This document shows positions 44,328-52,263 of a stretch of DNA of 64,000 nt, one piece after another; position 1 is the stretch's first letter; every line of letters starts with the position of its first letter. The translations under genes were made by a program, and so were the position numbers. The stretch comes from Streptomyces novaecaesareae (GTDB lineage: Bacteria > Actinomycetota > Actinomycetes > Streptomycetales > Streptomycetaceae), in NCBI RefSeq assembly GCF_000716875.1, contig NZ_JNWQ01000085.1, forward strand, positions 1 to 64,000, written 5' to 3'. A model generated the notes under the pieces. That model was not told the DNA's origin. It did no database searches and was given only the letters and a program-made list of their open reading frames with translations.

Positions 44328-44980
44328 TCACCGCACCATCCGGCGGAGCGCCCCGGCCCACCGCCGGGGCGCTCCGCCTCACCGAGACCCGGACGGCGGA
44401 CCCGGCCAGCGTGGATGTGAGCGGCTATCTGGCTGCCATGCAGCAGCACTGCCCGTTTCTCCAGCCCTCCACGGCGCACGGCATGACCGGGTGGACCGTC
44501 TACGAGATCGCGCCCGGCGCGCATCGTTACGCCGTTGAAGCAGAGCTGTTCTACGCGGGCATGCAGGCCGCCGAGTGGATTCGCCCCCTGATGACCCGGC
44601 CGTACGGCACGCTGGCGTGCGAGAACGTGGTGGTGCTCGGGCAGTGCGCCGACGCCGACCATCGCGGGCTGCTGACCTGGCCGCACTGGGCCTTGAAGAA
44701 CCTCTACAGCCAGGTCGGCGTCATGTTCGGGAAGTTCGTCACGGGAGCCGCCGAGAGCAGCAGGGCCGGGCGCAGCATCCCGTCGGCCCCGTTCTCGTTC
44801 CTCCCGGTGCGCGCGGCCGTCCGCCCCCTGGACCCGAGGTTCCTGACGAGCACGCCCGACCTCGCGGTGGCAGTAGCCCGGGCCGTTGACGACGGCCGCG
44901 ACGTGTTCGAGCACATCCCTTGCGAGTGGAAGGCAGTGAGAGAGTGGGCGAGTTCGCTTCTGAAGCCGTGCAGGCACTGA
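44324..44980 (+). CDS. Unknown protein (DUF6875-like)
   Basis: 218 residues, GTG 44324. Contains CPFLQPSTAHGMTGWTVYEI, MQAAEWIRPLMTRPYG, FGKFVTGAAESSRAG and PLDPRFLTSTPDLA. The Cys-Pro-Phe near the N-terminus and the later PL-x-x-RF-L pattern recall DUF6875, tentatively. No catalytic motif is identifiable. It overlaps the kinase-like gene by 37 nt, with coupled starts on both sides. Confidence 0.65.
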   Translation: MITAPSGGAPRPTAGALRLTETRTADPASVDVSGYLAAMQQHCPFLQPSTAHGMTGWTVYEIAPGAHRYAVEAELFYAGMQAAEWIRPLMTRPYGTLACENVVVLGQCADADHRGLLTWPHWALKNLYSQVGVMFGKFVTGAAESSRAGRSIPSAPFSFLPVRAAVRPLDPRFLTSTPDLAVAVARAVDDGRDVFEHIPCEWKAVREWASSLLKPCRH

Positions 44981-45789
44981 AGGCCGCGGAGACCATCTGC
45001 GGGCCGCTTGAGCTGGAGGAGGTCAGCAACCGGCGCGGCTCGGCGGTATGGAAGGCGACCGGCCCGCGGGGCATCGCGAGCATCAAGCTCGGCACCGGCG
45101 AGGCCGCCGAGGTCACCGCGCGCGAAGCCTCCGTACTGGACCAACTCCCCGGCTACACCGTGACCGTCGGTCGTTTCGACGGCGGCATCTGGTTCGTCAC
45201 CCCGTGGCTGGTCGGGCCGTCCACCTGGCAGGTCTTCCGCCCCGTGCGCAAGGGCGAAGGAGGGCGGAACGAAGCCCTCGCCGCCGCGGTCGGGGTGTGC
45301 CGCGCCGTGGCGGACCTCCACGCCGAAGGGTGGGTGCACGGCGACCTCCAGCCCCAGCACGGCATCCACGGCTCGGACGGAACGGTCCGTCTCCTCGACT
45401 TCGCCTGGTCCCGGCAGGTCGGCACCACCCCGTGGACGACCTTCAGCGGCACGATGGTCCACCTCACCTCCCCCGAACTGGCGGCCCGGATCATCAGCGG
45501 TCCCCAGCCCATCGACACGACACAGGCCGCCGACGTCTACGCCCTCGCCGGCACCCTGTGGACCTGTACCACGGGCAACTGGCCGCTGGACTACGAGTCC
45601 GCCGGGCTCGGCCGGGGCGCGTCGGTGGAGGCAATTCGCGAGACCATCGCCGCCAAGGCCGCCCCGATGTCCGCCGCGATGCCCTGGCCCGCACTCCAGG
45701 CCCGGCTGCGGTTCGTCCTGCTGGCCGAGTCCGACGACCGGCCGACCGCCGCCGAGCTGGCCGACCTCCTGCAAGTGGTGGGCGAATGA
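44944..45789 (+). CDS. Atypical protein kinase-like protein
   Basis: 281 residues. The N-lobe has VWKATGPRGIASIKLGTGEAAE (Lys as beta-3 lysine) and EASVLDQLPGY. The catalytic loop reads WVHGDLQPQHGI with Asp134, but His139 stands where Asn is normal. The DFG motif is DFA (Asp152). A C-lobe with DVYALAGTLWTC is present. HGD-loop kinases act on small molecules or peptides as well as proteins. GTG 44944 has GGAAGG 10 nt upstream. Phosphotransfer may be altered or lost. The start and stop overlap both neighbours. Confidence 0.78.
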   Translation: MGEFASEAVQALKAAETICGPLELEEVSNRRGSAVWKATGPRGIASIKLGTGEAAEVTAREASVLDQLPGYTVTVGRFDGGIWFVTPWLVGPSTWQVFRPVRKGEGGRNEALAAAVGVCRAVADLHAEGWVHGDLQPQHGIHGSDGTVRLLDFAWSRQVGTTPWTTFSGTMVHLTSPELAARIISGPQPIDTTQAADVYALAGTLWTCTTGNWPLDYESAGLGRGASVEAIRETIAAKAAPMSAAMPWPALQARLRFVLLAESDDRPTAAELADLLQVVGE

Positions 45790-46270
45790 TCGCACTGCGA
45801 GAGCTGACCCTGGGCGACGCCATCGCCCTCCAGCGGATCTACAGCCCGGAATCGACCAGGTTCCTCGGTCGAGGGCCGATGGATGCGGCCGAGGCCTGCC
45901 GCGCCGCACGCGACGCAGCGGCGTCCGCTGCTCGATCCCCGCGCACGGTCTACACCCTGGGCCTCGACCTCGACGGCGACCTGATCGGGATCATCAAGCT
46001 CCACGTGGACCGCCCGGTCGCCGCGCTCAGCTACATCCTGCGCGCGGACACTTGGGGGAAGGGCCACGCCACCGAAGCAGTCCGCAGGATTCTCGCCCTG
46101 GGCTTCGGCTATCTCGGGCTGCCCGAGATCCACGCCAAGCACCACCCGGACAACTCTGCCTCCGGCCGTGTCCTCCTCAAGGCGGGGTTCGTCCCGATCG
46201 GCGAGCACGCCGGATTCACCACCTACGCGATCGGGCCGCCCCAAACGGCCGGCGGCCTCCGGCACGTACC
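45786..46270 (+). CDS. GNAT acetyltransferase with no in-frame stop before the terminator
   Basis: About 160 residues shown. RimJ/RimL-type GNAT: MIALRELTLGDAIALQRIY, then LDLDGDLIGIIKLHV, LRADTWGKGHATEAVRRILA and IHAKHHPDNSASGRVLLKAGF complete the acetyl-CoA fold by about residue 150. No stop follows in this frame: it stays open across the terminator at 46271-46307 and 2.2 kb antisense to phospholipase C, up to 48545. A shift of one or two bases would terminate at 46342 or 46440. The end given is the point before the hairpin, not a real stop. Start ATG overlaps the kinase stop (ATGA). Confidence 0.7.
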
Positions 46271-46307
46271 CGAGGCCCCACGACCCGGAGCGGGTCGTGG
46301 GGCCTCG
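46271..46307. terminator. Strong 17-bp hairpin between convergent GNAT and phospholipase C genes
   Basis: A perfect 17-bp stem, CGAGGCCCCACGACCCG with its complement, around a 3-nt loop GAG. It lies 25 bp after the last phospholipase codon and just past the GNAT core, so it should stop both transcripts. No T-run. Confidence 0.85.
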
Positions 46308-46331
46308 CGATCCGCGCGGCGAGTGCGGTTG

Positions 46332-48389
46332 TCAGCCGCTGACGCTGGGGGCGCCCGTCTCCAGGTGGCCGGTGAAGCGCTGGGACCAGCTGGCGTCTGC
46401 GTCGACCGTCACGGTGAAGTCGTACCAGCCGTTGGTGTAGGCGACCGCGTTGAAGTAGTCGCTGACGCTGCCGCCGGCGGGGACCTGGTACGTCCAGGGG
46501 CCGTCCGTGCGGTAGTTGTTCGACGCGATGGTGAAAGTCATCGGCGTGCTACCGGAGTTGGCCAGCTTGAAGTACACCGCGAGCTTGCCGGTGCCCGGCT
46601 CGACGGCGTACGAGGCGGTGACGGCGGCGTTCTTGCCCGCCTTCGTCGCGTCGCCCTTGAAGCGGCGCAGGAAGCGGTTGGGGCCGACCACCGTCAGGTC
46701 GTAGGGGCCGCCGCCGAAGCCGGTGCCGCAGTTGAAGAAGTCGCTGGTGCTGCCGCCCGGGTCCACCGTGTACTGCCAGGGGCCGCCACTGCGGTAGGCG
46801 TTGGCGTACGCCGCGAAGTGCGAGGTCTTGGTGCCCCCGTTGGCCATGCCGATCCAGACCTTCATCACCCCGGCCGAGCCGAACTCCAGGTGGTCCAGGT
46901 TGGCGTTCGGCTGGTAAGGCAGGGCTCGCGCGGGGCGGGTGCCGGACTCCTGCACCGGCAGCTGGTTGTTGACCGGGGCCGGGTTGGGCAGCGGGCCGCA
47001 CGCGGACAGGCCGATGGTCTGGGAGGTGTCGGGCAGCGCGGGCAGGCCGTACACCGGGTTGGCGAAGTCGAACACGCTGGTGAGGTCGCCGCAGACGCGC
47101 CGGCGCCAGTCGCTGATGTTCACGCACTGCGCGGGCGTGCCGAGGGCGGCCGTCCAGGTCTCCAGGAAGCGCAGCACCGAGGTGTGGTCGAAGGTCTCGG
47201 AGTTGACCCAGCCGCCGCGGGTCCAGGGCGAGACGGCGATCAGCGGCACGCGGAAGCCGAGGCCGATGTTGGTGCCGTTGTAGAACTCGCCCGGGGTGCC
47301 GGCCGGGGCGACCGGCGGCGGGACGTGGTCGAAGAAGCCGTCGTTCTCGTCGTAGTTGATGAACAGGACGGAGGAGTTGAAGACGTTCGGGTCGGCGTTG
47401 AGCGCGTCGATCACCATGTGGACGAAGTGCGCGCCGTCGGCCGGGGTGGCGTACGGGTGCTCGGAGGAGGCCTGGTCGGGGACGATCCAACTCACCTGCG
47501 GGAGGGTGCCGTTCAGTACGTCGGCCTTGATCGCGGCGGCGATGTCGTCCGGGGTCCGGCCGGTGACCTTGGGCACCGAGCCCATGCCCTTGACGGCCAG
47601 CGGGCTGCCGGCCGGGGCGCCCGAGAACTGGCTGAAGTAGGCCAACGCGTTGTCGCCGTAGTTGTCGGCGGCGTTCTGGTAGACCTTCCAGCTGACCCCG
47701 GCACCTTCCAGCGCCTCGGCGTAGGTCTGCCAGCGCAGGCCCTTCTCGTCGCCGCCGTCGTAGGCCGGGCCGCCCGCGGTGCCGGCCGGGTCGATCTGGC
47801 CGGACCAGTGGTAGGTGCGGTTGGGGCCGGTCGCGCTGAGCACCGAGCAGTGGTAGGCGTCGCAGACGGTCCAGTTCTCGGCCAGCGCGTAGTGGAACGG
47901 GATGTCCTGGCGGGTGAGGAAGCCGAGGGTGCGGACGTTGCCCTTGGCGGCGACCCAGTTGTCCATCTTGCCGCTGTTCCACGCGCTGTGCTGATCACTC
48001 CACCCGTGGGAGAGATCCCCATTACATTGGGCGAGGCGCTCGGGGTCGGCGCCGCCGGCCGGCTTGGTCTGGCTGAACTGCCACGGGTACTGGCGGCTGA
48101 ACAGGCCGTTGGGCTGGTTGAAGACGCTGTAGCCGCCGGCGATCTGGATGGCGCTGCGGTCGGCGAAGCCGCGCACACCGCGCAGCATGCCGAAGTAGTG
48201 GTCGAAGCTGCGGTTCTCCTGCATCAGGATCACCACGTGCTGCACGTCGGTCATGGTGCCCGTGGCACTGAGCCCCGTGCTGGAGGCCGCACTCGGGGCG
48301 GCTCCCGCCGTGCCGGTGCCGGCAACGGCGAGGCCGGCCGCGGCGGCCCCGGACAGCGTGACGAACTTCCTGCGACTCAGCTCGGCCAT
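46332..48389 (-). CDS. Tat-exported phosphocholine-type phospholipase C
   Basis: 685 residues, secreted phosphoesterase cleaving phosphatidylcholine-type lipids. A twin-Arg signal, SRRKFVTLSGAAAAGLAVA, starts it. The phosphoesterase domain shows VVILMQENRSFDHYFGML (catalytic/metal segment), GWSDQHSAWNSGKMD, FINYDENDGFFDHVPPP and TFDHTSVLRFLE. Two C-terminal repeats typical of bacterial phospholipase C follow, with GPWQYTVDPGGSTSDFF and GPWTYQVPAGGSVSDYF. ATG 48389 was chosen for the signal peptide; an upstream extension to 48527 lacks features. A palindrome lies 30 bp upstream. Confidence 0.94.
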   Translation of the reverse strand: MAELSRRKFVTLSGAAAAGLAVAGTGTAGAAPSAASSTGLSATGTMTDVQHVVILMQENRSFDHYFGMLRGVRGFADRSAIQIAGGYSVFNQPNGLFSRQYPWQFSQTKPAGGADPERLAQCNGDLSHGWSDQHSAWNSGKMDNWVAAKGNVRTLGFLTRQDIPFHYALAENWTVCDAYHCSVLSATGPNRTYHWSGQIDPAGTAGGPAYDGGDEKGLRWQTYAEALEGAGVSWKVYQNAADNYGDNALAYFSQFSGAPAGSPLAVKGMGSVPKVTGRTPDDIAAAIKADVLNGTLPQVSWIVPDQASSEHPYATPADGAHFVHMVIDALNADPNVFNSSVLFINYDENDGFFDHVPPPVAPAGTPGEFYNGTNIGLGFRVPLIAVSPWTRGGWVNSETFDHTSVLRFLETWTAALGTPAQCVNISDWRRRVCGDLTSVFDFANPVYGLPALPDTSQTIGLSACGPLPNPAPVNNQLPVQESGTRPARALPYQPNANLDHLEFGSAGVMKVWIGMANGGTKTSHFAAYANAYRSGGPWQYTVDPGGSTSDFFNCGTGFGGGPYDLTVVGPNRFLRRFKGDATKAGKNAAVTASYAVEPGTGKLAVYFKLANSGSTPMTFTIASNNYRTDGPWTYQVPAGGSVSDYFNAVAYTNGWYDFTVTVDADASWSQRFTGHLETGAPSVSG

Positions 48390-48418
48390 CAGCCCAACCC
48401 GTCCCTTCACTGGCGATG

Positions 48419-48430
48419 TTGTGTACACAA
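48419..48430. promoter_or_regulatory. Perfect palindrome TTGTGTACACAA upstream of phospholipase C
   Basis: A 12-bp perfect palindrome 30 bp before the phospholipase start, resembling GntR-family operators (GT-n-AC core). Candidate site for a repressor; phosphate control by PhoP is common for such enzymes, but no clear PHO box was seen here. Confidence 0.45.
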
Positions 48431-48588
48431 GTCGGGGCTCATCGATCGCGGAGAAGTCTCCACCGCGCGTGGAGCGGGCCACCAGATGCGTGCACCAGGT
48501 TTGGCGGACTGTTCGTCCGGGGGTCACCGAACGACGCCGGGCTGAACGCAGGACGGAAACGCCGGGGAGGGACGGAGACGGGAGGTGG

Positions 48589-49248
48589 TCAGCGGTCCTT
48601 CACGTCGATGCCCAGCGCCTGGGCGAACTGGGGTGCCAGTTCCAGCAGCTGGGTGGAGCTGATCACCGCGCCGCGCAACCCCTGGTGGCCGTCGGCCAGG
48701 CCGAGCCGGACGGCGCCGCGCAGGTCGGTCTTGCTCAGGGTCGCCCCGCGCAGCCGGACCTCCTCCAGCGTCGAGCCGGGGAAGGACACCCCGGTCAGCT
48801 TCGCCTCGCCGAAGTCCACGTCGCGCAGCAGGCAGTCCTCGAAGACCACGTCCCGCAGGACGGCCGCCCGCAGGTTGACCGCCTCCAGCTTGCAGCCGCG
48901 GAACACCACGCGGCGCAGCGCCGAACCGTACCCGGCAACCCCGGCCAGCACGCCGCCGACGAAGGAGCTGTCCTGCCACTCGGTGTCGCTGAGGTCGCAG
49001 GCCACCCAGCGGCCGGCCTGCACCCACACCTCGTTGAAGCGGGCCTGGCGCAGCTTGACGCCGCTGAGTGCGACGCCGGTGAAGGCGCACTCCAGGAAGG
49101 CCGCACCGGCGCCCGACTCGTCGGTGTGCTCGCCGCCGTCGAAGTGCGCGGTGTCGTACCGCGCGTCGCTGCGCAGCGGCCCGGTGTGCGGGCGCAGCAG
49201 CTCGGCGTACGGCAGGTCGGTGAGCCGGTCGGGGGCGGAACGGGGCAT
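48589..49248 (-). CDS. Pentapeptide-repeat protein
   Basis: 219 residues. Right-handed quadrilateral-helix repeats occupy about residues 45-180: ECAFTGVALSGVKLRQARFN, FRGCKLEAVNLRAAVLRDVV, EDCLLRDVDFGEAKLTGVSF and TLEEVRLRGATLSKTDLRGA. Such proteins may mimic DNA or act as scaffolds; no partner is evident. ATG 49248 has AAAGG upstream. It lies between phospholipase C and the snapalysins on the same strand, with separate promoters likely. Confidence 0.88.
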   Translation of the reverse strand: MPRSAPDRLTDLPYAELLRPHTGPLRSDARYDTAHFDGGEHTDESGAGAAFLECAFTGVALSGVKLRQARFNEVWVQAGRWVACDLSDTEWQDSSFVGGVLAGVAGYGSALRRVVFRGCKLEAVNLRAAVLRDVVFEDCLLRDVDFGEAKLTGVSFPGSTLEEVRLRGATLSKTDLRGAVRLGLADGHQGLRGAVISSTQLLELAPQFAQALGIDVKDR

Positions 49249-49368
49249 GGCGGAACCTTTCGGGACGGTCTCGCCCCGCATGCTCGCACGCGGCACTGAC
49301 AGTTCCGTGGCACACGCTCCGCGGCCCGGCCGCAGCGGTGTGCAGCCGGGCCGGGGGTCAGGGGCGTG

Positions 49369-49995
49369 TCAGCCGCGCGCCCACAGGGAGTTGACGCGGC
49401 TGCGCTCGGTGCTGTTCGGGTAGGGGTTGGTGCAGGAGGTGCCGGGGCCGCCGCCCGACATCAGCTCGCTGCACGGGCCGGAGTAGTGGTCCGGCAGGCC
49501 GAGCACGTGCCCGGTCTCGTGGGCGGTCACCCGCACCGAGTTGTACTGCCGGTTCTGCTGGTAGTCGAGGAAGATGTAGCCGCGCCCGTGCCCGTCGGTG
49601 CTGGCGTAGGAGCCGCGGCTGTCGTTGCCCTCGTAGTAGCTGAAGTCGGCGGCCGAGCCGGAGCGCAGCTGGACGTTGGAGACCGAGCCGTTCCAGATCT
49701 GCGCGGCCTGGGATATCTGGTTGCGGAAGGTCGGGGCCGAGCTGGCGTCGTAGGTGACCACGACGGTGGCCAGGCCGGGGTTGGCGGCCTGCTTGGCCTT
49801 GGCGGAGGCCATCACGGCCTGGAAGAAGGCCTGGTTGTCCGCGGTCTCCGCGGCCGAGCCGGCGTACGTCGCGGCGGTGTAGCCCTGGGCGGCCGGGGCG
49901 GCCGGTGCCGCGGCGGCGGCGGCGGTGGTGGGCAGCACGGCGAGGCCGGCCGCGAGGGCGAGGCCGAGGGTGGCGGACAGCACGGATCGCTTCAT
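49369..49995 (-). CDS. snpA: Snapalysin-type secreted metalloprotease, copy 1
   Basis: 208 residues. Signal peptide [21 protein letters not shown] ends near AAAAAP; a short propeptide follows. The zinc site [12 protein letters not shown] has HExxH with the third ligand Asp typical of family M7. Four Cys in the C-terminal part (PCSELM and SCTNPYP) probably form disulfides. Secreted endopeptidase. It shares about two thirds of its residues with copy 2 at 50311-50961 and a 38-bp upstream element, so the two genes arose by tandem duplication. Start at 49995; longer frames lack function. Confidence 0.93.
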   Translation of the reverse strand: MKRSVLSATLGLALAAGLAVLPTTAAAAAAPAAPAAQGYTAATYAGSAAETADNQAFFQAVMASAKAKQAANPGLATVVVTYDASSAPTFRNQISQAAQIWNGSVSNVQLRSGSAADFSYYEGNDSRGSYASTDGHGRGYIFLDYQQNRQYNSVRVTAHETGHVLGLPDHYSGPCSELMSGGGPGTSCTNPYPNSTERSRVNSLWARG

Positions 49996-50310
49996 GTGGG
50001 GGTGCTCCGATTCCTGTGGTGCCGTGGCCGGTTGGGGACCGGCCCTGGGGGACACCTGGTCAACGGGTGATGTCCCCAGAGCTTCGGGCAGCCCGGCGGG
50101 CGGGCGGATGATGTCAACCCGCGATAGCTCCGTGCAATACCCGTGCCGTGCCGCCGATTCGGGCTGTCTTTTCCCGGCCTTGACCCAACCGTGCCCCTGG
50201 CATTCCGTTCCGGTGGCGGCTAGGCTCCCGAGCGGGGAAGTACCCGGAGCGGCGGGCCGCCCGATTCCGGCCGGGCGGTCCGCCGCGCCACAACTCGGCT
50301 ACGGGGCTCC
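49996..50310. other. Upstream region of snapalysin copy 1
   Basis: 315 bp before copy 1, after the stop of copy 2. It holds the first copy of the conserved 38-bp element (50104-50141). Otherwise GC-rich with no ORF of note. Confidence 0.6.
50104..50141 (-). promoter_or_regulatory. Conserved 38-bp upstream element, snapalysin copy 1
   Basis: This element aligns without gaps to 51103-51140, differing at a handful of positions. It contains GGATGATGTCAACC and CGATAGC; on the coding (minus) strand the first part reads TTGACATCATCC, so a -35 hexamer TTGACA lies at 50117-50112. It ends about 110 bp before the gene. Conservation between duplicated promoters suggests a site for the LysR activator. 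Confidence 0.6.
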
Positions 50311-50961
50311 TCAGTTCACTGCCGCAAGGCCGTTCGCCCAGAGGTAGTCGACCTGGCTGCGCTCGTTGGCGTCGGGGTAGGGGTTGGTGCAGGAGGGGCC
50401 GGGGCCGCCGCCCGACATCAGTTCGCTGCACGGGCCGGAGTAGTGGTCAGGCAGGCCGAGCACGTGGCCGGTCTCGTGGGTGGTGACGCGCACCGAGTCG
50501 TATTCCTGGTTCTGCTGGTAGTCGAGGAAGACGTAGCCGTGGCCGTGCCCGTCGGTGCTGGCGTAGGAGCCCTGGCTGTCGCTGCCCTCGTAGTACGAGA
50601 AGTCGCCGTTGCCGCCGGTCTCCTGGAGCCGGACGTTGCGCACCGAGCCGTTCCAGATCTGCGCGGCGCTGGCTATCTGGCTGGTGAAGGAGGGCGCGTT
50701 GGCGGTGTCGTAGGTGACGGTCACGGTCTGCAGCCACGGGTTGGCGGCCCGCTTGGCCTTGACCGAGGCCACCACGGCCTGGAAGAAGGCCCGGTTGTTC
50801 GCGGTCTCCGCGGCCGAACCGGCGTACGCCGCCGGGATGTAGCCCTGGATGGCCGGGGCGGCCTGGGCGGCCGGCGCGGCGACGGCGGTGGTGGCGGGCA
50901 AGGTCGCGAGGCCGGCCGCGAGGGCGAGGCCCAGGGCGGCGGACAGCACGGATCGCTTCAT
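50311..50961 (-). CDS. snpA: Snapalysin-type secreted metalloprotease, copy 2
   Basis: 216 residues. Signal peptide [20 protein letters not shown], HExxHxxGxxDH zinc site [12 protein letters not shown], and Cys pair PCSELM/SCTNPYP as in copy 1. It differs by several insertions near the N-terminus (GYIPAAYAG) and the C-terminal tail (GLAAVN). The LysR regulator is divergent from this copy, the arrangement known for snpA and its activator. The start at 50961 is supported by the signal peptide and by copy 1. Confidence 0.93.
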   Translation of the reverse strand: MKRSVLSAALGLALAAGLATLPATTAVAAPAAQAAPAIQGYIPAAYAGSAAETANNRAFFQAVVASVKAKRAANPWLQTVTVTYDTANAPSFTSQIASAAQIWNGSVRNVRLQETGGNGDFSYYEGSDSQGSYASTDGHGHGYVFLDYQQNQEYDSVRVTTHETGHVLGLPDHYSGPCSELMSGGGPGPSCTNPYPDANERSQVDYLWANGLAAVN

Positions 50962-51276
50962 GTGGGGGCTCCGGATTCGCGGTGCGCCGGCTCGCCGGGG
51001 CCGGTGGGGGCCGGGCAACGGCGGCGGCGCACGGTGGGGGCCGCCTCGGCCGGTGGCCGGGGCGGGTTGCTGCCCCCGAGCTTCGACCCGACCGGGCCCG
51101 TCGCGGATGATGTCAACCGGCGATAGCACCGCCGCATACCGGCGGTGATCTGCAGAGTGCCCCGCCGTACGGCCTGTGCCTACGGCCTGCCGCACGCCGC
51201 TGCGCGTTCGCCTCGCGTTCGCCGTACCACCCTTGATTGAATGTCATGTCCTTGGCGAGGCGGCTCGGCTGCGTCT
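50962..51276. promoter_or_regulatory. Divergent promoter region, snapalysin copy 2 and LysR regulator
   Basis: 315 bp between the divergent starts, including the second copy of the 38-bp element at 51103-51140 and an AT-richer patch at 51228-51250 (TTGATTGAATGTCAT). LysR T-N11-A sites are expected here by family; the repeated element is the best candidate. Confidence 0.5.
51103..51140 (-). promoter_or_regulatory. Conserved 38-bp upstream element, snapalysin copy 2
   Basis: Second copy of the element described at 50104-50141. Identical over GCGGATGATGTCAACC, GCGATAGC and TACC. On the coding strand TTGACA is at 51116-51111. It ends about 140 bp before the copy 2 start and 137 bp before the LysR start. 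Confidence 0.6.
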
Positions 51277-52263
51277 ATGCTCCCGGACGTGGAGCTCGAC
51301 GTGAGACACCTCCGGGTGCTGTGCGCGATCGCCGACACCGGCAGCCTCCGCAAGGCCGCGCTCCGACTCGGCATGACCCAGCCCTCCCTCACCACCCAGC
51401 TGCACCGCATCGAACGGGCCATCGGCGGCACCCTGTTCACCCGCGAGCAGACCGGCAGCCGACCGACCGCGCTCGGCCACTCGGTGCTCTCCCGCGCCCG
51501 GCCGGTGATCACCGAGATGGCCGCGCTGGTGGCCGCCGCCCGCCAGGAGGCCCGCGACGCGACCGGGCCCGGCCGGCAGCGCCGGCTGCGCATCGGCAGC
51601 GTCGGCAGCCGGGCGGTCGCCGCCTGGCTGCGCCGGGTGCACGAGCGGCTGCCGGACACCGACACCACCATCCACGTGGACATCTCCGCCAGCGCACTGC
51701 TGCGGATGGTCGCCGCCGACCAGCTGGACGTGGCCTTCGTGTACGAGAGCGAGGGCTTCCCGCTGCGGGTGCCGGCCGAGGCCGAGCAGCGGGTGCTGAT
51801 GGACCGTGAGCCGCAGTTCGTCGAACTCGCCGCCGGACACCCGGCCGCCGCCCGCCCGGTCGTCCACCTCACCGACCTCGCCGGGGACACCTGGATGGTC
51901 GACCCGAGTGCCGACCACGAGTACGCGGCGATGCGCCGGGTGTTCACCGGGGCCGGGCTCAACCCCCGGGTGCTGCAGGTGCGGGACAACGCCACCGCCG
52001 CCGAGCTGGTCGCCTCCGGCGAGGCCGTCCGCCCCTGCCAGCCGACCGCACCGCCCGGGCCCGGCACGGTCGTCCGCCCGGTGCACGGGGACCCGCTGGC
52101 CGTCCGGCTGCTCTTCACCTGGCGCCCGCGCGCGCTCAGCCCGCCCGCACTGGACGCGCTGTACGGCGAACTGCGCGCCGCCTACCTGGATCTGGCCAAG
52201 GTCAACCCGGCCTACCTGGCCTGGCTGGCGCGGCACCAACCGTTGCTGCTGGGGCGGGGCTAA
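51277..52263 (+). CDS. LysR-type regulator, probable activator of the snapalysins
   Basis: 328 residues. The N-terminal HTH, LDVRHLRVLCAIADTGSLRKA then LGMTQPSLTTQLHRIERAIG, is of LysR type; the C-terminal half is a periplasmic-binding-protein-like effector domain. Divergent position beside snapalysin copy 2 matches the snpR/mprR regulators of Streptomyces, which activate snpA. ATG 51277 or GTG 51289 could start it. The stop overlaps that of the convergent LtrA gene by four bases. Confidence 0.88.
   Translation: MLPDVELDVRHLRVLCAIADTGSLRKAALRLGMTQPSLTTQLHRIERAIGGTLFTREQTGSRPTALGHSVLSRARPVITEMAALVAAARQEARDATGPGRQRRLRIGSVGSRAVAAWLRRVHERLPDTDTTIHVDISASALLRMVAADQLDVAFVYESEGFPLRVPAEAEQRVLMDREPQFVELAAGHPAAARPVVHLTDLAGDTWMVDPSADHEYAAMRRVFTGAGLNPRVLQVRDNATAAELVASGEAVRPCQPTAPPGPGTVVRPVHGDPLAVRLLFTWRPRALSPPALDALYGELRAAYLDLAKVNPAYLAWLARHQPLLLGRG

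Noticed and set aside
42025..46331. Integrated mobile element
   Set aside because: Composition suggests transfer, but no integrase, transposase, terminal repeats or tRNA-end duplication was found at its borders.
45048..48545. 1165-codon plus-strand ORF as a giant kinase/GNAT fusion
   Set aside because: Only the GNAT part (45786 to about 46240) has domain features; the rest is antisense to phospholipase C and crosses a strong terminator.
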